38,134 bases of DNA from Tritrichomonas foetus (Eukaryota; Parabasalia; Tritrichomonadida; Tritrichomonadidae): contig MLAK01000553.1 of assembly GCA_001839685.1 (NCBI GenBank), positions 1-38,134 on the forward strand, read 5' to 3'. The notes beneath the pieces are model-generated. The model was not told where the DNA came from. It did no database searches and saw only the letters and a list, made by a program, of their open reading frames with translations. Positions within the stretch are counted from its first letter, which is position 1, and every line of letters starts with the position of its first letter. The position numbers and the translations under genes are program-made. Positions 10,730 through 20,639 of this stretch are shown one piece after another.

Positions 10730-11326
10730 TCATTCGAAGAGGAGTCCGCGATTTTCATACGTCAAAGTGAACTTTTTATATTCCGCTCCTTTTTTCTCTT
10801 CAGGAAGATGATTCAGCGGATTATCAACTTTCGCCTCGCGGATTTCGTCCATCGTCTTTCTGGCCCTTCTCACGAGGTCTTTGATATCGTCTGCGTTTCG
10901 TTTTCGTTGGCGAGTCATATTAATATTCATGTGGCGGCCGGCGATGCGTTTCCTGGTGTGCAGCATGTTTATGTCGACTGAGCGGCGCCTCTCCTGGATG
11001 GCGTGGTCATGCAGGGGAGGTGGCCGGGCTTTTCTCTTTTCGGCTGAGAATAATTCGGGCGAATTTGGATTTAACGATGGAAAGCTTGATTTTTCTGGGT
11101 TTGATGAATCGTTCGGCTGTTGGGAAGAAGGTGCTACTAATGATGGGATGGGTCGACGAGGGATTGAATACATCTGTGACTGAGCGGATTGATAATTAGT
11201 ATTTGGCGCCAGTTGTGTGGAGTCTAAAACGACGTTCGCTGAAGCCCTCATTGCGCATCGTTTGGCGTTAGCTAATTTCTTGGGGCGGTCTAGGGTTGAA
11301 TAGGGTGGTGTGTGATTTAGAATCAT
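10730..11326 (-). CDS. Hypothetical basic, Pro/Ser-rich protein
   Basis: An ATG-initiated frame of 198 codons in a locally GC-rich block. Residues 1-90 are Ser/Pro/Asn-rich and probably disordered. Residues 90-165 are strongly basic, with clusters such as EKRKARPPP, QERRRS, HTRKR and TRQRKR that could act as nuclear localisation or nucleic-acid-binding segments. A helical segment, DDIKDLVRRARKTMDEIREA, follows near 143-162. I do not recognise the family. An initiator-like TTTTTTCAAACC stands 8-18 bases before the ATG. Opposite-strand frames (10640-10981 and 10881-11183) overlap, but they look less protein-like and shorter, so this strand is preferred. Confidence 0.6.
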   Translation of the reverse strand: MILNHTPPYSTLDRPKKLANAKRCAMRASANVVLDSTQLAPNTNYQSAQSQMYSIPRRPIPSLVAPSSQQPNDSSNPEKSSFPSLNPNSPELFSAEKRKARPPPLHDHAIQERRRSVDINMLHTRKRIAGRHMNINMTRQRKRNADDIKDLVRRARKTMDEIREAKVDNPLNHLPEEKKGAEYKKFTLTYENRGLLFE

Positions 11327-12010
11327 TTAGGTGGTTTGAAAAAATTTTGAGCATATTTCAGAAAAAGTCATTTTGAAAAAGTCGGTTGTTAATGAACCTC
11401 ATTCAATTTGTTGTTAATCTCGAACAACTTTTTCACCGGCAGAGAATAATTTATTGAATAGAATAATGTAAATTCTATATAGCCCTTGAATTATTCAATA
11501 CATTTTATTTTGTTAAAATTATAAAATTTGAGATGCATCTGATGTTTTTATCAGAAAAATTCAATAATATATGTAAATTTTAAAGTGATCTCTCTCAATT
11601 GAACTTTGTGGGAATTCTGTTCTGAAAATAAAATGACTGTGCTTTTCTGAAATCAATGATTTATTCTGAGATTCTAAATTAGCAAACGAATAATGATTAT
11701 GATATTTGATTTAAGCTGTCATTGAAAGTGGTATTAGATGCATTCCAAAATGATAATAAAGAACTGATCGAATGTACTTAATTCAAGGATATTTCTTTAG
11801 ACTTTATGAAACTATCTTTCCATCTGTCGAATCAAATGGTAAAATCTAAAGTTAACAAAATTATCAAATCGATAGATTACCAATTAAGAGTCGGGAAATC
11901 GGAAAAAAAATGGAAATATCCTGTTTTTTAGTGTATTAAGATAATTCAAGATCTTATACGCTGAACAGGAGATGCGAGTGCATTTCGTCGAAATTGTTGT
12001 TTTAAGAAAA

Positions 12011-12012
<2 letters not shown>

Positions 12013-12056
<44 letters not shown>
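12013..12056. repeat. Poly(T) homopolymer, 44 bases
   Basis: An uninterrupted run of 44 T residues ending in GGTTTTG. The true length is uncertain because runs this long are usually miscounted in sequencing. It could be a poly(A) tract of a retrocopy on the minus strand, but no coding relic adjoins it. Confidence 0.9.
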
Positions 12057-12057
<1 letters not shown>

Positions 12058-12221
12058 GTTTTGTTGTTGATGTTGTTGATAGATTTTTAGGGCTGCTTTG
12101 ACTGATTTTAATTTTGTATTTTCTTTGGGTTTTGATGTTGAATTCAATGTGCAAGTTGTTTTCGCATTTATAATGGAAAAAAAATTCTATGATTTAATAG
12201 CCAGATATGCATTTAAAAAGT

Positions 12222-12226
12222 TCATA
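12222..12226 (+). promoter_or_regulatory. Inr-like element of the BTB gene
   Basis: TCATA, with its A 13 bases before the ATG at 12237, fits the trichomonad TCAYW initiator in sequence and distance. Confidence 0.45.
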
Positions 12227-12236
12227 CTAATATTGT

Positions 12237-13652
12237 ATGGCTTGGAGCTTTACGGGGAATAACCAAGCCTGGGGATCGAATTATAGTAATTTTGGTAACT
12301 CATCATCTAGCTGGGGTGTTCATTCAGATGGAAGTGCTATGTGGGGAACTTTATTTGGTAATAAAGACACATCATCTGAAAATAAACAAACTACTTCTTA
12401 CAAAAATATTTTAACTCAAACTGATCAAAAAAATTATTTTTGTTTATCATATAAAGGATTATCACGAATAGAATCATTAAAAGAAAAAAAAGATTTCATA
12501 CTTTCTTTTGGAGGCAATCAAATTTGTTGTAATCGTTTTTCAGTTGTTTTTCTTTCGCCAAAAATTTACAATCTCTTATTAACTGATCCAACTATTGATT
12601 CTTTTGATTTTAGCGAATCCTTTTCAACTCTGGAATTAAATCCAGATTCGATTTCAACAATTTTAGAAATTCTGGATCAACTTTTCAATGGAAGAGAAAT
12701 TTATATAACTGATCAAAACAGAAAACTTTTGCTTGATTTAGCAGAAATTCTAGAAAATGAAGAACTTGGATTAGCAGTTATTCGATCATTTGAAGATTTA
12801 TCAGAAGAAAATACAATTAATCGATTAAATTATTTATATACATGCAAATATGAATGTAATGAAGAAATTGATTATGTTAGTCAAAACTTCGAAAAATTTT
12901 CTTATCATGAAATTCTAAAATTAGATTTGAATTTATTAAAAATGATTTTATCTAATTCAAAATTGGTAATTGAAGATGAAGATTCTTTATATCGCCTCAT
13001 TAACAAATTAATACAAGAAAAAGGTGACGAATATCAAGAACTATTTGAAACCATACATTTTGAGAATCTGAGTTGTGAAAATGTTTCCGATTTTTTAAAT
13101 CTATTTGATTATGATTCTATAAATATAGTCATCTGGAACTCTTTATGTAGACGTTTAGTTCTTCCTGTCAATCAAAATGAACAAAATTTGTCTAACATTG
13201 TCCCAAATCAAGATCAAACAAATATTTTCGAGCTTTTGAAGCAAATTAAAGTTAATATGAAAATATCATTGTACAATGGATTTTATTGGGCTACTCAAAC
13301 AGCGGATACCAAAAATAATATTATTGATCCTTCAAACACGACAAGAATTCAATTTAAACAGATTAATTTTGATTTTGGAAAGAAATTTGTTTCTCTAACA
13401 AAAGTTAAACTATTACTCGCTTTCAACAAAACTGCATCCTTGGAAATTATTGGATTTTTCCCTCAAAAATCAGTGACTCTTGCCAAGTCTGAAATAGGGC
13501 CAGTCCAAAATTCTGTAAATCTCGTTGATTCATGGTATGAGTTTGAAATTAATTCTAATGAAAAATTCTCTTCTGTTATTTTGATGATAAAAGATAATCC
13601 CACATCAAGCCCATTTTATATTACAAGATGTGAGTTCTATGGTGTATTGTAG
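12237..13652 (+). CDS. BTB/BACK-like protein with C-terminal discoidin (F5/8C)-like domain
   Basis: The 471-residue protein starts with about 55 residues rich in Trp, Gly, Ser and Asn (WSFTGNNQAWG, SSSSWGVHS), which are likely disordered. Residues 80-170 resemble a BTB fold: DFILSFGGNQICCNRFSVVF matches the strand-turn-helix core, followed by an acidic stretch and the helices ISTILEILDQLFNG and LLDLAEIL. Residues 170-320 form helices where BACK is expected. Residues 345-471 are beta-rich, with the jellyroll-like pattern of F5/8C modules (IKVNMKISLYNGFYW near the start, FYITRCEFYGVL at the end). BTB-BACK-F5/8C proteins are a large trichomonad family; in other eukaryotes BTB proteins often recruit substrates to Cullin-3 ligases. 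That role is inference. The domain calls are by pattern only. Confidence 0.8.
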   Translation: MAWSFTGNNQAWGSNYSNFGNSSSSWGVHSDGSAMWGTLFGNKDTSSENKQTTSYKNILTQTDQKNYFCLSYKGLSRIESLKEKKDFILSFGGNQICCNRFSVVFLSPKIYNLLLTDPTIDSFDFSESFSTLELNPDSISTILEILDQLFNGREIYITDQNRKLLLDLAEILENEELGLAVIRSFEDLSEENTINRLNYLYTCKYECNEEIDYVSQNFEKFSYHEILKLDLNLLKMILSNSKLVIEDEDSLYRLINKLIQEKGDEYQELFETIHFENLSCENVSDFLNLFDYDSINIVIWNSLCRRLVLPVNQNEQNLSNIVPNQDQTNIFELLKQIKVNMKISLYNGFYWATQTADTKNNIIDPSNTTRIQFKQINFDFGKKFVSLTKVKLLLAFNKTASLEIIGFFPQKSVTLAKSEIGPVQNSVNLVDSWYEFEINSNEKFSSVILMIKDNPTSSPFYITRCEFYGVL

Positions 13653-13783
13653 AGTAATCTTTTATGTGGATATTCACTTAAATAAATATTTTTTTCACTG
13701 ATTTTAGGATTTATCCAATTTTTATTCACCATATGGGGTGGAAAAAAAAAAGTGATTTTAAAATATATAAGATTTAATAACAT

Positions 13784-15184
13784 TTATTGGCTAATTAGAG
13801 AAAGTGCCCATAAAATCCACAACAAAATAAAGCATAATGTAAATGATGGTATTCTGGCATTACATCTTGAAATTAAAAGATGAAATACAAGCGATGCATT
13901 AATTAAAAATAATACAATACCAATCACTATGATATATCGATATATTTTCTTGGATATAATTTTCTTATGAGCTTTGACTGATTTTATTCGAATCACTATA
14001 TAAAATAAGCCACCGATTAAGAATATCCAAAAGAATCTGAGGCCAAAGAAGACTTCATATGCCCGTGTTATTCCAAAATCTGCTTCGTGAATGCCTTTTA
14101 ATATTAATGAAACAGTTAACATCAATAAAATACCAATACATAGAGAAAAATCCATTTGACTCATTTTCGCTTCACTTGTATGTGAAGAATTTGAAATTGA
14201 TTCTGCTAATTTGTATGGTGGGACTTTCTTTGGTGAAGGAACAACTTTAACTGAACCGGAAATAACAACTTTTTTGATTTCTTCCATGAAGAACTCGTCT
14301 GTTAGAAGCTCAGGAATATCAGAAATTGTTGATGATTGGAGCTTTGGAATTATTGCCTTTTTCTTATCATTGAATAATTCAGAATATTTGGTATTATCAT
14401 TACATAATAATATTTTAACTAATTTATATAGATTAAAAGTTGAGTCGTCTTTTGATTGTTGTATTTGCTCAATTGTTGGAATTCTGAATATTTGTGTATG
14501 AGGAATTTTCAAGTTTTCAAAATTCATTAATTTAACGCCATGAGTAGTTTCAACAAAATCATCAATTGTTAATGAAGAACAATTTAATCCAATTGAAGCA
14601 AACGAATGAATTGCACTCAAAATATTTTTAATTGATTTCATTCTTTTATTGGCATTCATTGCAGCTGCAATGATGGGACTACTTCTTTCCATGATGATAG
14701 TCATATTATACTTTTCATATGATATATCAACATCTTCAATATAACATATATTTTTGTTATCTTTAATTGAATTATAGATTGAAAGTAAATCAGTGAGATT
14801 ATCATAAAAGTTGTACTTTTTTAATGTAAATTCTCGATCTAACTCATCAACAACTTTGAAGATTTGTGATGTGTCATCTTTTTTTTCAATTGATTCAATA
14901 TGATACTTTTGATTTTTGAAAATAATATCATCATGTTCAGAAAAAGAAATACAACTGTTATCGACAATAATACTTGGTCCCTTAGAAATATTCATGAGGG
15001 TATCATCTAAAGAATCGTAATTATCACTGCTCTCTTCGTGGAATTCATCAGAATTTGAATTAGGGATTTGAATTGAACGCGAAATATTCTGGTGAGTATG
15101 TTTAATAGGCGAAATATGGTTTTCTGTTGCATTAGAATTCATCCAATCATTATCATTATTCGCATAAAAAGTTGCAGAATTCAT
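13784..15184 (-). CDS. Membrane-anchored protein kinase-like pseudokinase (four predicted TM helices)
   Basis: This 466-residue protein has an acidic, Asn/Ser-rich N-terminus (1-85), then a degenerate kinase-like region at about 88-310. The region has a glycine-poor N-lobe and a beta3-like FTLKKYN with Lys122/123. Where a kinase has HRD it reads NCSSLTIDDF (201-210), and where it has DFG it reads LMNFEN (219-224). Both catalytic motifs are gone, so I call a pseudokinase. A Ser/Pro/Lys linker follows. Then come four hydrophobic segments near 346-364, 378-400, 417-438 and 447-465, and the chain ends right after the fourth. The ATG at 15184 is used; the frame can be extended one codon to a TTG. 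The gene is convergent with the BTB gene 131 bases away. The alternative is an unrelated membrane protein with a chance kinase-like pattern. Confidence 0.72.
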   Translation of the reverse strand: MNSATFYANNDNDWMNSNATENHISPIKHTHQNISRSIQIPNSNSDEFHEESSDNYDSLDDTLMNISKGPSIIVDNSCISFSEHDDIIFKNQKYHIESIEKKDDTSQIFKVVDELDREFTLKKYNFYDNLTDLLSIYNSIKDNKNICYIEDVDISYEKYNMTIIMERSSPIIAAAMNANKRMKSIKNILSAIHSFASIGLNCSSLTIDDFVETTHGVKLMNFENLKIPHTQIFRIPTIEQIQQSKDDSTFNLYKLVKILLCNDNTKYSELFNDKKKAIIPKLQSSTISDIPELLTDEFFMEEIKKVVISGSVKVVPSPKKVPPYKLAESISNSSHTSEAKMSQMDFSLCIGILLMLTVSLILKGIHEADFGITRAYEVFFGLRFFWIFLIGGLFYIVIRIKSVKAHKKIISKKIYRYIIVIGIVLFLINASLVFHLLISRCNARIPSFTLCFILLWILWALSLISQ

Positions 15185-15578
15185 CAATTCTAGCTTTTAT
15201 TAAACGTACATGCATTTTAATTTGAATGGTTTATTTCATCTCATTTAACAATGAAACATGGAACAGTATTACAAAAGACTTTTTCTTGAATGAGATCATA
15301 ACTATTATATACAGCCCATTAGAAATGAAGCTTCATTGTGTCAATAAAAGTCATTTCATGACGAATTTAGCTTTTTATTTAAGCATTCAATTAATAAAAC
15401 TTTTTTTTTTGAAATCATGAAACAAAAGGACAAAAAAGTCATTTCATGGAGAAATTTTTAATAAAAACAATTTGTGGAATACCTCGAAAATATTTGATAC
15501 ACACTTTTTTTTCAAATTCTTCAAAACATCAAACAAACAAATCAACAGAAAGAAAAAGAAAATTACTAATTGAGAATT
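15185..15578. other. Intergenic region
   Basis: AT-rich sequence between two minus-strand genes. It contains TTCAAATTAAAATGCATG upstream of the pseudokinase start (on the minus strand), including an out-of-frame ATG 37 bases before the chosen one. No other feature was recognised. Confidence 0.45.
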
Positions 15579-17270
15579 TCATCTCCAGTTGGTGTTCTTT
15601 TTCATTGCATGTAAAACCGCTCTTTTTCCAGTATCACCAGTTCCTGTTGCTGACATAGACACTAAAGGCGATTCAGAATTAAAAGTATATTGAATTTCAG
15701 TCAATTTTTTAAACAAATCAAAATCTCGATCATAAAAAGCAGCAATACGCGCCACATATGCCCACCTTTTTTGTTGACTGATTTTTTGTTTCTGTGGTGC
15801 AGCCTTCACGTGTTTTGTGTTAAGTTCATCATATACAAATGGATCAATATCATGCATTTTCGTTAAAACAGACAGGGCTGTATTTTGAATAGCCGAATTC
15901 CAAAATGAACGAGAAACTTCAGAAATTGCAGGGTAAACAATCGGAAATATAATTTTTGATTTATCTATAATATACGCTACAATTTTTTGATTTTGCCAAA
16001 TCTTTAATGCTGTTTCCATCACTTTACAATTTGTATTCATGCTACAGCTTGCAATTAATTTGTAAAGTGGTACTACAACTTCATTGAAATCACTTGTATT
16101 CAAGTTTTGATTAAGTGCAATCAAAATATTTAAAAATGCAATCTGTTTAGGTGATGTGGTCCTTGGAAAGAAATGAATTAAAAAAGTAATAATAAAAACC
16201 GAATTGCATGAACAGTAATTAGAAAGCAATACCAAAAGATGTTGTAAAGGTTCATAAAACCAAGGAAGATGTTTCGTCAGAACAAGTGGCAAAACATTTG
16301 AATGTAATTCCTGATATAATGAAGTGTTAAGATTCGGAAGAATTGGTTTATATATTCTATATAATAAAAACAAGCAAGGACATACACAAAAAGGTGAAAT
16401 AACTTGATCACGATAATCCTGAACTAATATATATATTTCATGAACGATTGAATGCTGACGAGCTGGAAAAGAATTATAATATTGTAAAACACATTGAATG
16501 ATGCAATTATGTTCATTTGTGTTTGGTGAAAGTAATAGTTGAATTAGCTTTTTGGTAAACTCAGGTGGAAAATAGTTATCATTATTAAACATCATAATCA
16601 TTGAGCGTAAAATCGTGTAGCACATTTCAAGTCTTTCGAATGAATTGTCAAGATAAATCGGCGGAGCCTCAACAGGCAAAAAATCAACATTTATATCAGG
16701 TAATTCTCTGAAAATATTAAAATTAAGCATTTTGTATAACATCTGTATTTGCTCCGCTGTCATTTGACGGCAAGAATTATTGCTCAATAAATTAATTAAT
16801 TCAGTGAGCGCAATTTTTACACTTGCTTTCAAAAGCGAATCGATTTGAGGATTTGAATAGTCACATGGTATTGAACAAGTATTACACTTTTGCTCAAATA
16901 TTTCTGCGAAATTTGAATCGCCGATTTTGGGAAGATCTGGAATCGGCGTGAATTCTATGATATTTTGAGAAGTCGAAAAGCGCGTCGATATTGAATGAAC
17001 AACGAGAGGAACCTCCGGATCGGCAATCGGCTGTGGAATTCCTTCTCCGTCCATTTTTGGCGGCTGAGAATTTGTCATGACGTTTGGTGGTGGCGTAACC
17101 TTTTTTGGGGTAGGTAGACTGGCTGGATTTTCGTCGATGTCTGATAAATATAATGATGGCAAAGATTTGGTGTTTTCGAAATTTTTCTGTAGGACTTTCT
17201 TAAAGAAAGTTGAGGTAGGCTGTTTCAGGGAGAGCGCCGACCGACGACGCTTGTACTGATAACAAAGCAT
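15579..17270 (-). CDS. Protein phosphatase 2A regulatory subunit, B56 (B') family
   Basis: A 563-residue protein. Residues 1-110 are basic, then Pro/Ser-rich and disordered, as in B56 N-termini. From about 120 to 540 the protein is all-helical with B56 landmarks: ITFLIHFFPRTTSPKQIAFL near 368-387, ALKIWQNQKIVAYI near 428-441, and FWNSAIQNTALSVLTKM near 463-479. B56 subunits are curved HEAT-like solenoids that bind the PP2A scaffold and catalytic subunit and select substrates through a conserved groove. The order and spacing fit the family. The length is near the usual 480-600 residues. The N-terminal coding third is clearly GC-richer than the rest. The start at 17270 is preceded by TTCAAA directly upstream. 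Confidence 0.93.
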   Translation of the reverse strand: MLCYQYKRRRSALSLKQPTSTFFKKVLQKNFENTKSLPSLYLSDIDENPASLPTPKKVTPPPNVMTNSQPPKMDGEGIPQPIADPEVPLVVHSISTRFSTSQNIIEFTPIPDLPKIGDSNFAEIFEQKCNTCSIPCDYSNPQIDSLLKASVKIALTELINLLSNNSCRQMTAEQIQMLYKMLNFNIFRELPDINVDFLPVEAPPIYLDNSFERLEMCYTILRSMIMMFNNDNYFPPEFTKKLIQLLLSPNTNEHNCIIQCVLQYYNSFPARQHSIVHEIYILVQDYRDQVISPFCVCPCLFLLYRIYKPILPNLNTSLYQELHSNVLPLVLTKHLPWFYEPLQHLLVLLSNYCSCNSVFIITFLIHFFPRTTSPKQIAFLNILIALNQNLNTSDFNEVVVPLYKLIASCSMNTNCKVMETALKIWQNQKIVAYIIDKSKIIFPIVYPAISEVSRSFWNSAIQNTALSVLTKMHDIDPFVYDELNTKHVKAAPQKQKISQQKRWAYVARIAAFYDRDFDLFKKLTEIQYTFNSESPLVSMSATGTGDTGKRAVLHAMKKNTNWR

Positions 17271-18018
17271 TTTGAATTATATTTTTATTTTCTTTATATT
17301 TTTGAATCAATTTCCTTATCGAATTCCTGAAATTCAAGAGAGCATTCACAATGATTCAAAGTTTATATAAACTGAATTCAAAAAGGAGTTGTCTTTCATA
17401 AATCATAGAAATCATATGAATCTAATTATCGAAAATTTTCCAATATTTGATTGGGATCAGAATTTTTAAGAAATTATATTTTAAAAAAATATTGATCTGA
17501 GACAATTATGGATAATCTTTCAAAATTTAAAAGAAAATTGCGAAGAATTATTTTCTTTTTCAATGTTTAAGGGTTTATTATATTGAAAATTTTCATTGAA
17601 ACAGATAGAAAAGGGTTTATCATTTAGAATTGTAAACTTATTCAATTAAAGTTGGATTTAAAATAAACTTTTTCTCAAAACTGAGATTGAGTTGAAGAAA
17701 AGTTTTTTAAATCGTCTCGATTCTAGAGAAAGATAAAGGCGCATTATTTTTCAATTTTTTTCACTCAGAAAAAAATAAAATTAGTTTATGATGGATTTTT
17801 GATAATTGGAATTATAATTGGGATTGGAGATGACCATTTGATGTTATTTTCTCTGCTTCATGTAATTTCTCAAGGTTTTTTGATTTCTTTAGGACTTACA
17901 AAAGAAGTCAGATAGAATTGAGGTCAATTATTCTAAAAGGAAGTAAAGTAAAATAAGTATTTCTAAATATTTATCATCCAAAAATCAAATAATAAAAATA
18001 AATAAAAAAATCTCCCTT
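17271..18018. other. Intergenic region
   Basis: About 750 bases of AT-rich sequence upstream of the B56 gene. Both strands are interrupted by stops in all frames, and I saw no protein-like segment, RNA gene or repeat. It ends at the decayed gene that follows. Confidence 0.45.
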
Positions 18019-18986
18019 CTAATGATTTCGAAAATGATCACGCTGAACAAGAAGGAGGCGCATAATATCAACACATTGAACTCTTGCTTTATTGACTCAA
18101 TTGTGAACGAAACCTGGATTAACATTAACTTCTCCATCTGAAGCTTCATGAGATATAAATCTGTATTTGAGAATCATACAATCTTGTGTTGTTTGAATAC
18201 ATAATGCACAAATGACATTTGTCCAAATTTAATATCTTAAAATGCAATAATTCTATTTATCTCCTAATAAATATTTGAATAATAAAAAGTTTAAACCTTT
18301 CGTTTTTTATGTTGAGCAATATAGAAAGGAATCTTTTATGTTGTATCATAAAAAATCCTTTTCATCATCTCAAGAAAATAAATTAAAGCAGAATAAGAAA
18401 CATCAGTGTATGTTATAGATCATAAGAAAGACTTGATGTCCCAGAAATACTCTTCTTCATTAATAATTGGACACATCAATTCAAAAAAGATAAGCATCTC
18501 CAAAATAATTTTGTGAGCATGTCAACTTGAGAATGATTTTTAAAGAGATATGGTGAACAGTCATTTTCCAAAAGAACATAAATGCATTTAAAACTGAATA
18601 ATAGTGCAAAAAGAATTTCTGGAGAAATAAGTCTGAAAATAAGATTATCGAGAAGTAATGTTAAATTTTTGTTGAAATCAAGCTGAAAGACATGAAGCCA
18701 TAATACAAGATATGTAATTATACATCTAAATATCCATTATTAATCCTAAACTAAAAGCAAAAATAAACCAGTTCTAGAGTTGGCTGACCTCGAAGTGATA
18801 AGTGAGTCTTTGTTTGAGCTTTAATAAATTTTACGAAGTCTTCATACTTGAGGGAATGTATTCGATTATGATTGACCCACTTTTTAAAGTAATTTAGGAT
18901 TTCCTTATCCGGTTTTTCTTCAGAAATTATTCAATGATTCCATTTTCACTGGACTGGGACCATGTTTTTAAGAGAAAATCGACATA
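18019..18986 (-). pseudogene. Decayed protein-coding gene, family not recognised
   Basis: On the minus strand protein-like segments follow one another in changing frames. In order they include YVDFLLKTWSQSSENGIIE, then ILNYFKKWVNHNRIHSLKYE continuing to a TAG, and a long helical stretch with LLDNLIFRLISPEILFALLF and LTKLFWRCLSF. After these come ELMCPIINEEEYFWDIKSFL ending in TGA, ALIYFLEMMKRIFYDTT ending in TAA, and a last segment with CALCIQTTQDCMILKYRF and VNKARVQCVDIMRLLLVQRD. The last segment contains an in-frame TGA and closes with TAG at 18019. Local composition is protein-like (Trp, Cys, amphipathic helices), but no frame stays open beyond about 90 codons. I count at least three in-frame stops and several frame changes. 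I could not assign a family. The upstream limit is approximate. Confidence 0.7.
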
Positions 18987-19130
18987 ATAGAGTAATTTAT
19001 ACGATTCTATGATTGTGGTCAAAATGTTGTGATTAATAAATACAATTGTACACGTAATGATGATGATATTTATGCCTCAATTTATGAAGCAGTATCAATT
19101 GGAAGTCACATTTTCAACAATAAAATTGAA

Positions 19131-19575
19131 AAAGAAACAAAATCAAAGAAACAAAAACAAAAGAAACAAAAACAAAAGAAACAAAATCAAAGAAACAAAA
19201 NNNNNNNNNNNNNNNNNNNNNNNNNNNNNNNNNNNNNNNNNNNNNNNNNNNNNNNNNNNNNNNNNNNNNNNNNNNNNNNNNNNNNNNNNNNNNNNNNNNN
19301 NNNNNNNNNNNNNNNNNNNNNNNNNNNNNNNNNNNNNNNNNNNNNNNNNNNNNNNNNNNNNNNNNNNNNNNNNNNNNNNNNNNNNNNNNNNNNNNNNNNN
19401 NNNNNNNNNNNNNNNNNNNNNNNNNNNNNNNNNNNNNNNNNNNNNNNNNNNNNNNNNNNNNNNNNNNNNNNNNNNNNNNNNAAAGAAACAAAAACAAAAG
19501 AAACAAAAACAAAAGAAACAAAAACAAAAGAAACAAAAACAAAAGAAACAAAAATCAAAGAAACAAAAGCAAAAA
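19131..19575. repeat. 15-bp AAACAAAAACAAAAG minisatellite containing an assembly gap
   Basis: Tandem copies of a 15-base unit (aaacaaaaacaaaag, with minor variants) flank a block of 281 Ns at 19201-19481. The repeat is purine-rich on the plus strand and encodes KKQKQ in one frame. The long frames across the gap are repeat artefacts, since a 15-base period keeps every frame open. The N block length may be an estimate, so true repeat length is unknown. Confidence 0.9.
19201..19481. other. Assembly gap (281 Ns)
   Basis: Unresolved sequence inside the 15-bp minisatellite. It most likely holds more of the same repeat, but it cannot be read. Confidence 0.98.
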
Positions 19576-19627
19576 CAATATAATATATTTAATGAAAAGA
19601 AAATAAATAAATAAAATGAAATAAAAA

Positions 19628-20146
19628 TCAATCACGTGATCTTCTTTCTTTTTCTTTCCTTGACGATGGTTTTGAATGCACCTCCTTACTCGAGTCTTTT
19701 CTATCTCTGTTTTTTTCGTCACTTTTTCTTGGCTTTTTCTCGTCTTTTCGCTGCTTTTTTACGAAATCCTGCGGATGGAGTGGAACTGGCACTTCCTCGC
19801 TTTCGAAGAGCATTGGCGCACGTTTAGGCTTGTTTTTCTCGACTGATGTTTTGTGCTCGGCTGCTTCTGGTTTTTTGACGTGATATTTTTCGGCTGTAAT
19901 TGCGTACATCTCGTTGAAGGGGGTCGCGTTAATGGCGTCAATTATGTCGGATGAATCTTCTCCTGACTGGAGGGCGAGTTTGGCGGTGCAAATCTTTGAA
20001 ATCGTTTCTGCGTCTTTTGGATGGATCGAATGGACGTCTGCGAAAGTTGACAAGAAATCGCGTATGCTAGTTGATGGTGTGTCTTTAGGGAAACCTGAAA
20101 GGGTGAGAAGAAGCACCTGGGGCTTTTTTTCTGGATTTTCCGCCAT
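19628..20146 (-). CDS. Degenerate RRM-type RNA-binding protein with charged Lys/Arg/Asp/Ser tail
   Basis: A 172-residue protein. Residues 8-85 match the beta-alpha-beta-beta-alpha-beta order of an RRM. VLLLTLSGFP sits at the RNP2 position and SIRDFLSTFADVHSIHP forms helix 1 and strand 2. ICTAKLAL sits at the RNP1 position, and DIIDAINATPFNEMYAITAE forms helix 2 and strand 4. The usual aromatic residues of RNP1 are missing, so RNA binding may be altered. From about 95 on, the protein is highly charged, ending in Lys/Arg/Asp/Ser-rich sequence (KKPRKSDEKNRDRKDSSKE) typical of splicing or mRNA-processing factors. The coding region is GC-richer than its surroundings. An Inr-like TCACA lies 14 bases before the ATG. 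The RNA-processing role is inference. Confidence 0.78.
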   Translation of the reverse strand: MAENPEKKPQVLLLTLSGFPKDTPSTSIRDFLSTFADVHSIHPKDAETISKICTAKLALQSGEDSSDIIDAINATPFNEMYAITAEKYHVKKPEAAEHKTSVEKNKPKRAPMLFESEEVPVPLHPQDFVKKQRKDEKKPRKSDEKNRDRKDSSKEVHSKPSSRKEKERRSRD

Positions 20147-20157
20147 AATTCCAGAAA

Positions 20158-20162
20158 TGTGA
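20158..20162 (-). promoter_or_regulatory. Inr-like element of the RRM gene
   Basis: TCACA on the minus strand within TTTCACATTTCTGG, its first A 14 bases before the ATG at 20146. It fits the trichomonad TCAYW initiator. Confidence 0.45.
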
Positions 20163-20638
20163 AATTGTTCACTTTTGAATTAAAATAAAAATGTCACAGA
20201 TAGAAGTTATCAAAATATTCCTTTTCAGTTGTTTATTTTATCTTGTCAATTTTTTTAATTTGTAATTGATGAAAATGAGATGAAAATCTTGGCAGTGAAA
20301 GAAGTGAAATAAAAAGTGGTAAAACTAAAGATGAAAATTAAAGAATGATGAAAGATAATTAATTATACCCAAAATGAATTAATCATTCAGCAACACATCA
20401 AAACTATCCCCACTAGTGTTTAAGAAAGAATATCCTGATTATGATATTATTTGTTAATCGAATTTGGAAAATGCAAGATCCAGCAACTTATATTCATGAT
20501 CAATCCAACACCATCATTATCTTTATTCTTTTCTCTGCTCTTGTAAACTGATGAAAACGATAACTTAATGAATAATCATAAATTTTTAGATGTGTAAATG
20601 AAAATGATATAATATTGATTAATGAAAAAACTCAGAAT

Positions 20639-20639
<1 letters not shown>

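Larger units (their letters stand above)
11327..12236. other. Intergenic region between divergent genes
   Basis: About 900 bases separating divergent starts. It contains a 44-base T homopolymer and otherwise AT-rich sequence. A lysine-rich frame on the minus strand here is produced by the homopolymer and is not a gene. No RNA gene or relic was recognised. Confidence 0.55.

Noticed and set aside
10640..10981. 113-codon plus-strand frame with an Inr-like upstream sequence
   Set aside because: Most of it is antisense to the longer basic-protein frame, and its translation has no domain and little regular structure.
11884..12147. Lysine-rich minus-strand frame
   Set aside because: It is produced by the 44-base T homopolymer.
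19029..19631. Several long frames across the N block
   Set aside because: They are artefacts of a 15-base repeat and of Ns being read as codons.
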